A DNA stretch of 13,197 nt from Flavobacterium psychrophilum (lineage in GTDB: Bacteria > Bacteroidota > Bacteroidia > Flavobacteriales > Flavobacteriaceae). This document shows positions 5,345 through 13,197 of this stretch, piece by piece. The notes beneath the pieces are model-generated. The model had not been told where the DNA came from. It saw only the letters and a program-made list of their open reading frames with translations, and made no database searches. The position numbers and the translations under genes were made by a program. The DNA is taken from assembly GCA_945897545.1 (NCBI GenBank), contig CAMDGJ010000060.1:1-13197 (forward strand), in the 5' to 3' direction. Each line of letters begins with the position of its first letter. Position 1 is the first letter of the stretch.

Positions 5345-6004
5345 ATGACTGAAATTACAAACTATATTACCAATGATTATAAAGCTATTGACAGCCAAGA
5401 AAGTATCTCGCTTGTTCAAGAGTTTTTTGATGATTTGAATTTTTCGCATTTCCCAGTGGTTGAAGAGGAAATGTACATTGGCAGCATTTCATCCGATGAT
5501 ATTGAAACCTTTGAGGCTAACAAAAATGTGAGTGAGTATAGGTATTCGCTTGAAGGGTTTTTTGCCAGAAGCACGATGATTTGGTTAGATGTTTTAGAGG
5601 TTTTTGCTAAAAATAACACTAATTTAGTTCCTGTTTTAGACGAAAAAAACAAATATGTAGGTTATTATGAAATAAGTGATATTATGAAATTTTTTCACGA
5701 AACTCCTTTTTTACAAGAGCCGGGCGAAATTATTATTGTTAAAAAAAGAACTTCAGAATATTCTATGGGTCAAATAGCCCAAATTGTAGAAAGCAATAAT
5801 GGTAAACTGTTAGGTCTATTTGTTTCTGAGGCTGATGCCGAAAATAGTCAAGTTACAATCAAAATAAGTTTAGGAGTAATGAACGAAATCATTCAAACTT
5901 TTAGAAGGTATAATTATGAAATAGTATCAGAACACTTTGAAGATAATTACATCAATACATTAAAGGAACGTTCCGATTATTTAGACAAATACCTTAACAT
6001 TTAA
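5345..6004 (+). CDS. CBS-pair protein with C-terminal ACT-like domain
   Basis: This is a soluble 219-aa protein. Two CBS motifs occupy roughly 5-60 (with FSHFPVVEEEMYIGSIS) and 75-125 (with TNLVPVLDEKNKYVGYYE), the pattern of a Bateman module that senses adenine nucleotides. Residues about 127-205 (GEIIIVKKRTSEYSMGQIAQ, then VTIKISLG and IIQTFRRYNYEIV) look like an ACT-type ligand-binding domain, as in AcuB-like proteins. It has no catalytic domain of its own. It is the first gene of an operon with nadK, whose start follows after 6 bp. An energy- or nucleotide-sensing role linked to NADP supply is therefore plausible, though inferred only from neighbourhood and fold. Composition matches its neighbours. 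Confidence 0.85.
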   Translation: MTEITNYITNDYKAIDSQESISLVQEFFDDLNFSHFPVVEEEMYIGSISSDDIETFEANKNVSEYRYSLEGFFARSTMIWLDVLEVFAKNNTNLVPVLDEKNKYVGYYEISDIMKFFHETPFLQEPGEIIIVKKRTSEYSMGQIAQIVESNNGKLLGLFVSEADAENSQVTIKISLGVMNEIIQTFRRYNYEIVSEHFEDNYINTLKERSDYLDKYLNI

Positions 6005-6010
6005 TATAGT

Positions 6011-6895
6011 ATGAAAGTAGCCATTTACGGAAAATACTATTTAATCAGTACGGAGCCCATAATTAAAGACATTTTTGTATTTTTTAACAACAATAAGGTA
6101 GAAATGGTCATTGAATATGATTTTTTGATGATGTTGTACGAAAAAGAAATAATCAAAAAAGAATATAAGACTTTTAGTTCGCATACAGAGTTAGATAGTA
6201 GTTTTGATATGTTGATTAGTATTGGCGGCGATGGAACGATTTTAAGAGCTGCTGCACTCGTGAGAAATTCTGGCGTTCCCATTTTAGGAATAAATGCTGG
6301 AAGACTAGGTTTCTTGGCAACAGTACAAAAGGAGAATATCGCTGAGTTTATGCAATTCATCATCGAGAAACAATATACCATTTCTAAAAGAACGCTCCTG
6401 AGCCTTTCGTGTTCACCAACAAATGAAGCGATTGAAGAAATCAATTTTGCGCTGAACGAAGTTACCGTAAGCAGAAAAGACACCACTTCGATGATAACAA
6501 TTGAAACCTACTTAAACGACGAGTTTTTAAATTCCTATTGGGCTGATGGTCTCATTATTTCAACCCCAACAGGATCTACCGGATATTCTATGAGTTGTGG
6601 AGGGCCAATATTAACACCTGATGTAAGTAGTTTTGTCATTACACCAATTGCACCACATAACCTAAATGCACGTCCGCTTGTAGTTCCAGATGACACTGAA
6701 ATTAGACTGAAAGTATCGGGTAGGGAAGAAAATTATTTAGTTTCATTAGATTCCCGAATTACTTCCGTAAAAAACGAAACCATATTAATTATCAAGAAAA
6801 TCCCTTTTCAAATAAATATGGTTGAGATCCCCAAAGAAACATTTTTGAAAACGCTTCGAACCAAATTATTTTGGGGAGAAGACAGAAGAAATTAA
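6011..6895 (+). CDS. nadK: NAD kinase
   Basis: NAD kinase phosphorylates NAD to NADP, using ATP or polyphosphate, in the cytoplasm; it is the only route to NADP. The 294-aa protein has the diagnostic GGDGT at 72-76 with catalytic Asp74, the substrate-binding NE pair at 149-150 (ALNEVTVSR), the glycine-rich GSTGYSMSCGGP at 188-199, and TPIAPHNLNARPLVVPDD at 211-228. Length and motif order are normal. It directly follows the CBS-ACT-like gene (6-bp gap), an arrangement I associate with Bacteroidota. A 170-bp intergenic region follows, without a convincing terminator but with a promoter for the next operon. Confidence 0.96.
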   Translation: MKVAIYGKYYLISTEPIIKDIFVFFNNNKVEMVIEYDFLMMLYEKEIIKKEYKTFSSHTELDSSFDMLISIGGDGTILRAAALVRNSGVPILGINAGRLGFLATVQKENIAEFMQFIIEKQYTISKRTLLSLSCSPTNEAIEEINFALNEVTVSRKDTTSMITIETYLNDEFLNSYWADGLIISTPTGSTGYSMSCGGPILTPDVSSFVITPIAPHNLNARPLVVPDDTEIRLKVSGREENYLVSLDSRITSVKNETILIIKKIPFQINMVEIPKETFLKTLRTKLFWGEDRRN

Positions 6896-7017
6896 TCATT
6901 TCTGCTACCCACTATACGAATAGACTCATTTTCCTCGTTTTGATTGTATGGTATCAATAAAAGCAATTTCTTTTTGTTGCAATTTTATAATAAAATGCAC
7001 ATTTATTCTATTGCGTA

Positions 7018-7046
7018 TTGATTCGTATTGATAATTATTATATTTG
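7018..7046 (+). promoter_or_regulatory. Promoter candidate for the porG-uppS-bamA-ompH cluster (TTG - 18 bp - TATATTTG)
   Basis: TTG at 7018-7020 and TATATTTG at 7039-7046 match both halves of the Bacteroidota promoter pattern with 18-bp spacing. The predicted start of RNA is near 7052, leaving a very short leader before the ATG at 7066. A 9-bp direct repeat, CGTATTGAT, occurs at 7014-7022 and 7024-7032, one helical turn apart and overlapping the -33 element, so a regulator may bind there. Confidence 0.6.
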
Positions 7047-7065
7047 CACGCTATTTTTTAACTAA

Positions 7066-7752
7066 ATGTATAAACTATTCCATCTTTTCTTGTTGTTATT
7101 TTTTTTCACAACAAATGCACAAATTCACGAGCTGGGGTTTTTTGCAGGAGGCAGCAACTATGTTGGAGATGTAGGCCTTACAACTTACATTTCGCCAAAC
7201 GAACCAGTATTTGGAATCATATATAAGTGGAATAAAAGCCCAAGGCATTCTTACCGATTTTCCTACTCGCAATCAAAAATTGCTGCAAATGACCTTGACT
7301 CTAAAGAACCAAGTAGAAATCAAAGAGGATATCGTTTTGAAAACAGCATAAAAGAAGTATCTTTAGGGCTTGAATTCAATTTTTTTGATTTTAATTTACA
7401 CGACATCGAAAGAAAATTCACTCCATATGTATCTTCTGGAATAAGTCTTTTGGTATATGATGAATTGTATTATATAGTGACAACAATCCCAACACCAGGC
7501 GCCGCTCGCATTACTAGTACCTCAGGTACTTTTGCAATTCCAATGACATTAGGTGTGAAAACTAATATTTTTCCACATGTAATTTTAGCATTGGAAACTG
7601 GCGCAAGATATACATTAACAGATAATTTAGACGGAAGCAATCCTAAGAGATCTACAGGCTTTGGCAATATAAATAATAATGATGTGTATTTATTCTCAGG
7701 AGTAACAATTACCTACACCTTTGGGGAAACACCTTGTTATTGTGCAAAATAA
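7066..7752 (+). CDS. porG: PorG-like outer-membrane protein (DUF6089 family), type IX secretion
   Basis: This is a 228-aa secreted protein. A signal peptide (MYKLFHLFLLLFFFTTNA, cleavage before Gln19) is followed by ELGFFAGGSNYVGDVG and alternating aromatic/polar strands typical of a small eight-stranded outer-membrane barrel (VSLGLEFNFFDFNL, FTPYVSSGISLLVY, YLFSGVTITYTFG). The sequence style and the position immediately upstream of uppS-bamA-ompH-ompH match porG of Porphyromonas gingivalis (PG0189), an outer-membrane component of the type IX secretion system reported to associate with PorK and PorN. An odd detail is a C-terminal PCYCAK tail with two cysteines after the last strand. The assignment rests on family appearance and synteny; a general DUF6089 barrel without a secretion role is the alternative. 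Confidence 0.75.
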   Translation: MYKLFHLFLLLFFFTTNAQIHELGFFAGGSNYVGDVGLTTYISPNEPVFGIIYKWNKSPRHSYRFSYSQSKIAANDLDSKEPSRNQRGYRFENSIKEVSLGLEFNFFDFNLHDIERKFTPYVSSGISLLVYDELYYIVTTIPTPGAARITSTSGTFAIPMTLGVKTNIFPHVILALETGARYTLTDNLDGSNPKRSTGFGNINNNDVYLFSGVTITYTFGETPCYCAK

Positions 7753-7758
7753 AAAAAA

Positions 7759-8499
7759 ATGGATTTAAAAGAGCCTATAAACAAAGACAATTTACCCAAG
7801 CATATCGCTATTATAATGGATGGCAATGGTCGTTGGGCAAAACAACAAGGCTTTTTGAGAGCTATTGGACACCAAACCGGTACAAAATCAGTAAAAAAAA
7901 TAATAGAAGCAAGTGCTACAATCGGTATAGAATGTCTTACATTGTTTGCTTTTTCAACTGAAAATTGGAATAGGCCAAAATTAGAAGTACAAACCTTAAT
8001 GCGTGTTTTAATTAATTCCTTGAAGAAAGAGTTAGTTACTTTGCAAAAGAATAATATAAAACTAAGCGCGATTGGTAATTTAGAACAATTGCCAAAATCT
8101 GCATTAAGCGAACTTCTTGATGTAATTGAAAAAACAAAGGGCAATACCCGAATGACATTAACCCTAGCGTTGAGTTATGGGTCAAGAGAAGAACTTGTAA
8201 ATGCAGTAAGAAACATCAGCGATAAAGTTAAAAATAATATAATTTCATTAGAGTCTATTGACGATTCAATTATAAATGAGCATCTTTACACGCGAAATTT
8301 ACCAGAGGTAGATTTATTGATAAGAACCAGTGGAGAGCATAGAATAAGTAATTTTTTGTTGTGGCAAATTGCCTACGCGGAATTATATTTTACTGACATA
8401 TTATGGCCTGACTTTAAAGAACAAGATTTGTATGAGGCTATTATTAGTTATCAAAAAAGAGAGCGTAGATTTGGAAAAACAAGTGAACAAATTAAATAA
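7759..8499 (+). CDS. uppS: Isoprenyl transferase, undecaprenyl diphosphate synthase
   Basis: This cis-prenyltransferase adds isopentenyl units to farnesyl diphosphate to make undecaprenyl diphosphate, the carrier lipid for peptidoglycan and O-antigen. It acts at the inner face of the cytoplasmic membrane. The 246-aa protein has HIAIIMDGNGRWA at 15-27 with catalytic Asp21, FSTENWNRP at 65-73, RTSGEHRISNFLLWQ at 189-203 with the diphosphate-binding arginines, AELYF at 207-211 and LWPDF at 215-219. Length is usual. It begins 6 bp after the porG stop; the stop, spacer and start are linked by a run of nine A. The two frames are the same, so the genes are tightly coupled. Its end overlaps the likely bamA start. 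Confidence 0.96.
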   Translation: MDLKEPINKDNLPKHIAIIMDGNGRWAKQQGFLRAIGHQTGTKSVKKIIEASATIGIECLTLFAFSTENWNRPKLEVQTLMRVLINSLKKELVTLQKNNIKLSAIGNLEQLPKSALSELLDVIEKTKGNTRMTLTLALSYGSREELVNAVRNISDKVKNNIISLESIDDSIINEHLYTRNLPEVDLLIRTSGEHRISNFLLWQIAYAELYFTDILWPDFKEQDLYEAIISYQKRERRFGKTSEQIK

Positions 8500-11200
8500 T
8501 TTTTTAGTGTTACAAAAAAGCATAAAAATAGTCCTTAGCCTTTTACTTTTTGGAATTTTTTCTCAAACTAAAGCCCAAGATAAAGTCCCATTTGATCAAG
8601 GAAAAAAATATATTCTAGCCAAAGTTGACGTCGTTGGCAAAATAAGCTTTAACTCAAACACCGTAGTTACCTTTGCCGGCCTTGAAAAAGGTCAAGAAAT
8701 AACGGTGCCGGGAGAAGAGATAAGTAACGCTATTAAAAAATTGGGAAAATTAGGGCTGTTCGATGAGATTTCATTTTATGTAAATAGAATTGAGATGGAT
8801 AGTATTTACCTTGATTTACACGTAGAAGAACTTCCTAAATTAAATGATGTAAAACTTGTAGGGGTTAATAAAAGCAAAATCGAAGGCTTAATTAAAGACA
8901 ACGGACTTACAAAAGGTAAAGTGGTTAATGAAAATTTAATCACTACGTCAAAAAATTATATTGAAAATAAATACAAAAAAGACGGTTACTTCAATACCAA
9001 GGTAATAATAAATACCGTTATAGATACTGCACAAGTTAACCAAGTTAATATGGTGGTAAAAATTGACAAAGGCTCCAAAGTCAAAATTAAGGATATAGAA
9101 TTTGTTGGAAACAAAGAAATCAAAAATGTCGCCTTACGAGCTGCTATGAAGGATACCAAACAAAAAAAGCTCCTTACTTTAAAATCTTCAAAATTTATTA
9201 AAGAAAAATACGAAGCTGATTTAGTGAAAGTAATTGATTCTTATAAAGAAAAGGGATATAGAGATGCCCGAATAATTTCGGATTCTGTTGCATACAATAG
9301 CGATTTAAAGGCAATAACGATTAAAATAAAAGTGGAGGAAGGGAACAAATACCGCTTTGGAAACATTAAATTCCTTGGAAATACGGTCTATTCAGATGAA
9401 GGACTTCTTGGAATGATTGGCATCAAAAAAGGAGATACCTATAATGGTGTGCTCCTTGAAAAAAGAATTGCAGATAAAACAAAACCAGATGGCGATGATA
9501 TTACCAATTTATACCAAAACAATGGTTATCTGTTTTCGACAATTAACGCCGTAGAAACAAAAACGGCCAACGATTCGATCGATTTTGAAATTCGAATTAC
9601 TGAAGGTCCGATAGCCTATTTTAACAAAATTACCGTTACAGGAAACGATAAAACAAATGACCACGTAGTTTACAGGGAATTAAGAACTAAACCAGGAGAA
9701 AAGTACAACAAGGAATTACTTATAAGAACGATCAGGGAAATCGGACAACTTGGATTTTTTGATCCAGAGACGATTGAACCTAAATTTAAAAATGTTGATG
9801 CAGCTGCTGGAACGGTGGATATTGAATATCCTTTGACCGAAAAAGGAGCCAGCCAGATTGAACTTCAAGGTGGTTATGGTGGTGGTGGTTTCATAGGAAC
9901 TTTAGGTTTATCCTTTAATAATTTCTCCGCTAGAAATTTATTCAATAAAGAAGCATACAAACCACTTCCGATGGGTGACGGTCAAAAAGTATCCTTACGA
10001 TTACAAGCAAGTTCTTTTTTTAGAACCTATAGTTTATCCTTTTCAGAACCATGGTTTGGCAAAAGAAAACCGGTACAGTTAAACACTTCAATATCATTCA
10101 CACAACAGTTTTTAAACAACTTTCAGACTCAGACCGTCGATAAAACTAAAAGTTTCAATATCTTAACTATGTCCGCGGGTATTTATAAAAGACTTAGCGT
10201 ACCGGATGATTACTTTGGATTGTCACAGACGGTAAGTTATCAACATTATGATTTAAATAATTACAATACTGGCTTATTTACCTTTGGCGATGGCGCATCT
10301 AGAAACCTAGCTTACACCATAGGACTTTCAAGAAGTAATAAGGGTATAAATCCCATATTTCCAATCTATGGAGCTGAGTTTAGTGTAACTGGTAAATTTA
10401 CACTACCGTACTCCTTGTTTAACGGAATCGATTATGGATCATTAGGCGATCAGGAAGCATATAAATACGCCCATTCAGGACCGTCTTATGAAGGAAGTAA
10501 TGGCGTAATAGTGAACAACGGAGATTACTTAGATGCCATTCCTAGCGCTGCAAATCCTCGACCAAATAGTGTGTCCAATTATCAGAACGCAGCAGCTGAT
10601 CCTGCAAAAGTAGATCAGAAAAAATACAACTGGCTGGAATATTATAAATTAAAGTTCAAAGCAGATTGGTATACAAAAATTTTGGGAACTCCAAAGAGTC
10701 CTTTAGTTTTGCGTACGCTAATGGAGTTTGGATTCTTAGGAGCATACAATCAGGAAAGAGGAATTATTCCGTTTGAAAGGTTCTTTTTAGGGGGTGACGG
10801 AATGCAAAACTTTGCTATGGACGGTAGAGAAGTAATAGCATTGAGAGGTTATCCAAATGGCTCGTTAACACCGGTTAGCGGAGGTCAAGAATCAAATGGC
10901 GCAACTATTTATAATAAATTTTCATTAGAATTGCGATACCCAATAACACTTAAACCATCAGCATCGATTTATGCACTGACATTTTTAGAGGCTGGATCGT
11001 CATTTGATACATTCAAAAATTACAATCCATTTGCTCTAAACCGTTCCGCAGGAGTTGGACTAAGGGTATTTATGCCTGCTTTTGGTTTATTGGGAATTGA
11101 TTTTGGTTATGGATTTGATGGATTGCCATTACCTAACGGGTTACAAGCACCAAAAGCAAATGGGTGGGAAACGCATTTCATTATTGGACAACAATTTTAA
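8483..11200 (+). CDS. bamA: BamA/Omp85, outer-membrane beta-barrel assembly insertase
   Basis: BamA inserts beta-barrel proteins into the outer membrane. From GTG 8483 the product is 905 aa. A signal peptide ends at KAQ (about 30-32). Five POTRA-type repeats cover about 44-117, 118-197, 200-287, 290-375 and 378-453 (recurring pattern: VVGKISF, LVGVNK, FVGNKEI, FLGNTVY, VTGNDK). A barrel follows from GGYGGGGF to the terminal aromatic GQQF. FSEPWFGKRKP and the RGY motif of loop 6 (788-790) are intact. It is longer than E. coli BamA (810), partly through an extra Asn/Gly/Ala-rich stretch at about 650-712, probably an extracellular loop. No ATG fits: the first ATG at 8369 lies deep inside uppS. 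GTG 8483 (overlap 17 bp) or GTG 8507 (7 bp past the uppS stop) are the sensible starts. The OmpH chaperone genes follow. Confidence 0.93.
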   Translation: MNKLNNFLVLQKSIKIVLSLLLFGIFSQTKAQDKVPFDQGKKYILAKVDVVGKISFNSNTVVTFAGLEKGQEITVPGEEISNAIKKLGKLGLFDEISFYVNRIEMDSIYLDLHVEELPKLNDVKLVGVNKSKIEGLIKDNGLTKGKVVNENLITTSKNYIENKYKKDGYFNTKVIINTVIDTAQVNQVNMVVKIDKGSKVKIKDIEFVGNKEIKNVALRAAMKDTKQKKLLTLKSSKFIKEKYEADLVKVIDSYKEKGYRDARIISDSVAYNSDLKAITIKIKVEEGNKYRFGNIKFLGNTVYSDEGLLGMIGIKKGDTYNGVLLEKRIADKTKPDGDDITNLYQNNGYLFSTINAVETKTANDSIDFEIRITEGPIAYFNKITVTGNDKTNDHVVYRELRTKPGEKYNKELLIRTIREIGQLGFFDPETIEPKFKNVDAAAGTVDIEYPLTEKGASQIELQGGYGGGGFIGTLGLSFNNFSARNLFNKEAYKPLPMGDGQKVSLRLQASSFFRTYSLSFSEPWFGKRKPVQLNTSISFTQQFLNNFQTQTVDKTKSFNILTMSAGIYKRLSVPDDYFGLSQTVSYQHYDLNNYNTGLFTFGDGASRNLAYTIGLSRSNKGINPIFPIYGAEFSVTGKFTLPYSLFNGIDYGSLGDQEAYKYAHSGPSYEGSNGVIVNNGDYLDAIPSAANPRPNSVSNYQNAAADPAKVDQKKYNWLEYYKLKFKADWYTKILGTPKSPLVLRTLMEFGFLGAYNQERGIIPFERFFLGGDGMQNFAMDGREVIALRGYPNGSLTPVSGGQESNGATIYNKFSLELRYPITLKPSASIYALTFLEAGSSFDTFKNYNPFALNRSAGVGLRVFMPAFGLLGIDFGYGFDGLPLPNGLQAPKANGWETHFIIGQQF

Positions 11201-11234
11201 TAGTTTGTTATAAATTTTCTAAAAGATCAAAATT

Positions 11235-12941
11235 ATGAGAAAAGAATTTTTATTTATAGTTGCAGCCCTGACTTTAGTAAATGTGGTTCAAGCACAAACT
11301 AGAGGCACGAAAGTGGGCTATATTGATATGGAATACATTTTACAAAATGTGCCAAATTATACCGAAGCACAAACTCAATTAGAGCAAAAAGCACAACAAT
11401 GGAAACAAGAAGTTGAAACTAAGAAAATTGAAATCAACAAATTAAAGGAAGCGCTTCAAGCCGAAAAAGCATTACTGACAAAAGGTCTTATAGAAGAAAG
11501 AACAGCAGAAATTACTTTTCTTGAAAACGAAAATTTGGAATACCAACAAAAAAGATTTGGTCCAAATGGGGATTTAATGACACAAAAAGCGGGATTGACA
11601 AAACCGATACAAGATCAAGTTTTTTCAGCCGTACAAGATATTGCCGAAGCCAAAAAATACGACTTCATATTTGACAAAACCTCAGATTTAACAATGCTTT
11701 TTGCTGCAAAAAGATTTGATATTAGCGACCAAATCGTTCGTGTTTTGAATCGAACTGAAAAAAGAGAGCAGCTTACTAAAAAACAATTAAAAGAAGAAGA
11801 GGCTAAAGAAGCAAAAGAAGAGGCAATAAATGATAATCCTGCTTTGTCAGACAGACAACAATCATTGGATGCAAAAAAAGCCACAAGAGATGCTGCAATT
11901 GCTGATCGATTAGCATTACAAGAACAAAGAAAACAAGCTGCCGAAGACAAAAGATTGCAAATCGTTGCAGACAGAGAAGCTAAAAGAAATGGCACTGATC
12001 CAACAATTGCAAAAACAACAACAGCCGATAAAGCTGCCGATAAAGAAGCAGCAGTAGCAGCGGCAGCCGAAGCAAAACAATTGCAAGCTGATGAAAGAAC
12101 AAAAGCCTTAGAAAGCAGAAAACAAGCAGCTGAAGACAAGAAAAAAGCACTAGAAGAGCGAAAGCTACAAATTTTAGCAGAAAGAGAAGCTAAAAAAACT
12201 AGCGCGGCTCCCACATCTGCAAAAACAACAACGGTCGGAAACACTACTGATAAAGAAGCGGCATTAGCAGCGGCAGCAGAAGCAAAACAATTACAAGCTG
12301 ATGAAAGAGCACAAGCCCTTGAAATCAAAAAACAAGTAGCTGAAGACAAGAAAAAAGCGACGGAAGAAAAAAGATTACAAATTTTAGCAGATAGAGAAAC
12401 TAAAAAAAACACCGTTGCTCCTACTGCATCAAATACAGAAGTTGCTCCCATAAACGTTTCCGAAAAACAAACATCTAAAACTACCGCTACTGCAGCTGCT
12501 GAAGAGGCAAAACAAAAACAAGCTGATGCTAGATTAAAAGCGATAGAAGATCGCAAAAAAATAGAAGAAGACAATAAAAAAGCAATAGAAGAAAAAAGAA
12601 AACAAGCCATTGAAGCAAAAGAATCAAAAAAAACTGGCACGGTTTCTGAAAGCACAATAAAAGAAGAAGCAAAAACGCCAACAACTGACACAGCACAAGC
12701 TAAAGAAGCAAATGAAACTGCCACTGTAAAAGAAACTACAACAAAAACGACAGCAGAAGAAGCAAAACAAAAACAGGCTGAAGCCGGAGCAAAAACGTTA
12801 GAAGAACGAAATAAAGTTATAGAAGAACGCAAAAAAGCTGTAGAAGATAAAAGAAAGAAAATACTGGAAGATAGAGAAGCTGCCAAAAAAACACAAGAAG
12901 AAAAACTAAAAACAATTAAAGAGAATACAAACAATAATTAA
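11235..12941 (+). CDS. ompH: Very long OmpH/Skp-like periplasmic protein with tandem coiled-coil repeats
   Basis: OmpH/Skp proteins are periplasmic trimeric chaperones that hold unfolded outer-membrane proteins for BamA. Here a signal peptide (cleavage after VVQA, residue 20) and a typical OmpH domain (about 24-172: KVGYIDMEYILQNVP, long Lys/Glu/Gln helices, then YDFIFDKTSDLTMLFA) make up the first third. Residues about 210-568 are extra: five tandem units of 70-85 aa, each a charged helix beginning AKQLQADER or AKQKQADA and containing EDKKKALEERKLQILAERE, separated by Thr/Ala/Pro linkers. The total is 568 aa against roughly 160-200 for ordinary Skp. No frameshift is seen. The gene lies 34 bp after bamA and 16 bp before a second OmpH gene. 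A chaperone domain is well supported; the function of the tail, perhaps spanning the periplasm, is inferred. Confidence 0.85.
   Translation: MRKEFLFIVAALTLVNVVQAQTRGTKVGYIDMEYILQNVPNYTEAQTQLEQKAQQWKQEVETKKIEINKLKEALQAEKALLTKGLIEERTAEITFLENENLEYQQKRFGPNGDLMTQKAGLTKPIQDQVFSAVQDIAEAKKYDFIFDKTSDLTMLFAAKRFDISDQIVRVLNRTEKREQLTKKQLKEEEAKEAKEEAINDNPALSDRQQSLDAKKATRDAAIADRLALQEQRKQAAEDKRLQIVADREAKRNGTDPTIAKTTTADKAADKEAAVAAAAEAKQLQADERTKALESRKQAAEDKKKALEERKLQILAEREAKKTSAAPTSAKTTTVGNTTDKEAALAAAAEAKQLQADERAQALEIKKQVAEDKKKATEEKRLQILADRETKKNTVAPTASNTEVAPINVSEKQTSKTTATAAAEEAKQKQADARLKAIEDRKKIEEDNKKAIEEKRKQAIEAKESKKTGTVSESTIKEEAKTPTTDTAQAKEANETATVKETTTKTTAEEAKQKQAEAGAKTLEERNKVIEERKKAVEDKRKKILEDREAAKKTQEEKLKTIKENTNNN
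11862..12938 (+). repeat. Five tandem ~210-255-bp coding repeats in the long OmpH gene
   Basis: Units start at about 11862, 12072, 12282, 12507 and 12762, corresponding to residues 210, 280, 350, 425 and 510. The second and third are the closest and sit exactly 210 bp apart, with nearly identical DNA around AGCAAAACAATT and CAAGCTGATGAAAGA. The later units are longer (225 and 255 bp) and more diverged, consistent with older duplications at the 3' end and a newer one in the middle. Confidence 0.85.
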
Positions 12942-12957
12942 TTAATATTTTAAAACA

Positions 12958-13197
12958 ATGAAACAAATCAAAACTTTACTGATTGCTGCAATACTAATTT
13001 TAGGAGCCAGCCAAACGATGAATGCACAAGCAAAAACAGCTCATGTTGATGTAAGTGATATTATGACAAAAATGCCTGCAATGCTTGATGCTCAAAAACA
13101 ACTTGAAACACTAAGCAAAACTTATGATGCTAATTACAAAACAATGGCTGACGAATTTCAAGCTAAATTGAAAAAGTATGATACTGAAGCGGCAACA
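12958..13197 (+). CDS. ompH: OmpH/Skp periplasmic chaperone (5' part, cut by window edge)
   Basis: The first 80 residues are visible; the gene continues beyond the window. A signal peptide (MKQIKTLLIAAILILGASQ, cleavage after TMNA at residue 23) is followed by TAHVDVSDIMTKMP, the conserved start of the OmpH core, and by the beginning of a long amphipathic helix (LDAQKQLETLSKTYDANYKT). This looks like the ordinary short Skp paralogue, in contrast to the extended copy 16 bp upstream. The tandem bamA-ompH-ompH arrangement is conserved in Bacteroidota (PG0191-PG0193 in P. gingivalis). It is probably co-transcribed from the porG promoter. Confidence 0.9.
   Translation, partial: MKQIKTLLIAAILILGASQTMNAQAKTAHVDVSDIMTKMPAMLDAQKQLETLSKTYDANYKTMADEFQAKLKKYDTEAAT

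Noticed and set aside
6896..7017. Terminator or small gene after nadK
   Set aside because: Only a weak AT stem with a bulge (around 6980-6999) and no T-tract; no open frame of note. Nothing convincing is seen apart from the downstream promoter.
7750..7761. Programmed frameshift or stop read-through fusing porG and uppS at the A9 run
   Set aside because: A signal-peptide barrel protein fused to a cytosolic enzyme makes no sense. Both products are complete, and A-rich leaders are normal in this group.
8369..8482. N-terminal extension of BamA from the ATG at 8369
   Set aside because: It overlaps uppS by 131 bp and yields residues with no signal-peptide character before the real hydrophobic segment; the uppS frame is clearly coding here.
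11615..12934. Long open frame of 439 codons on the minus strand opposite the long OmpH gene
   Set aside because: It is a by-product of the AAA/GAA/GCA-rich coding repeats: the complement gives Phe/Ser/Cys/Ala runs without stops. The sense frame has a signal peptide and a known domain; the antisense product is Ser/Phe/Cys-rich and resembles no family.

Overview
The window comes from a member of the Bacteroidota, most likely Flavobacterium or a close relative. The DNA is AT-rich. The starts have no recognisable Shine-Dalgarno motif, only A/T-rich leaders. Several upstream regions carry the Bacteroidota -7 box TAnnTTTG. The gene order porG-uppS-bamA-ompH-ompH is the one I know from Porphyromonas gingivalis (PG0189-PG0193) and from flavobacteria. 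The genus is inferred from protein style, not from a search.

Layout: two divergent blocks meet at a 112-bp intergenic region (5233-5344). The left block is on the minus strand and reads pdxJ, an alpha/beta hydrolase, a small YvlD/holin-4-type membrane protein, tig, clpP and clpX (cut by the window edge). It joins vitamin B6 synthesis to cytosolic protein quality control: trigger factor at the ribosome, then the ClpXP protease. The right block is on the plus strand and reads a CBS-ACT-like protein, nadK, porG, uppS, bamA, a very long OmpH/Skp-like protein and a second OmpH/Skp cut by the window edge. Its second half is an envelope-building cluster: a type IX secretion component, the undecaprenyl carrier lipid synthase, the outer-membrane beta-barrel insertase, and its periplasmic chaperones. 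The spacing there is tight (6 bp, an overlap of about 17 bp, 34 bp and 16 bp), which suggests one operon starting at the promoter near 7018-7046.

The genes are housekeeping, and I found no undescribed multi-gene system. The less ordinary content is small-scale. (1) Two nearly identical 25-bp GC-rich repeats lie inverted at 4392-4416 and 4496-4520. One is inside the hydrolase reading frame and supplies about eight residues; the other supplies the pdxJ stop codon. In the shared transcript they could pair along their full length around the hydrolase start codon. (2) clpP is bordered by two different tandem micro-repeats: seven octamers directly before its start and five heptamers directly before clpX. 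(3) Near the starts of tig and clpP, promoter-like boxes overlap terminator-like hairpins. (4) The first OmpH is 568 aa instead of roughly 160-200, because of five tandem ~70-85-aa charged coiled-coil repeats. (5) A GC-richer 123-bp gap (3543-3665) is open on both strands and may be a gene remnant.

No tRNA, rRNA, CRISPR array, insertion sequence or prophage was seen. No stretch over 300 bp lacks a gene. The largest gap, 1456-1701, holds the octamers, a terminator and a short GC-rich repeat.
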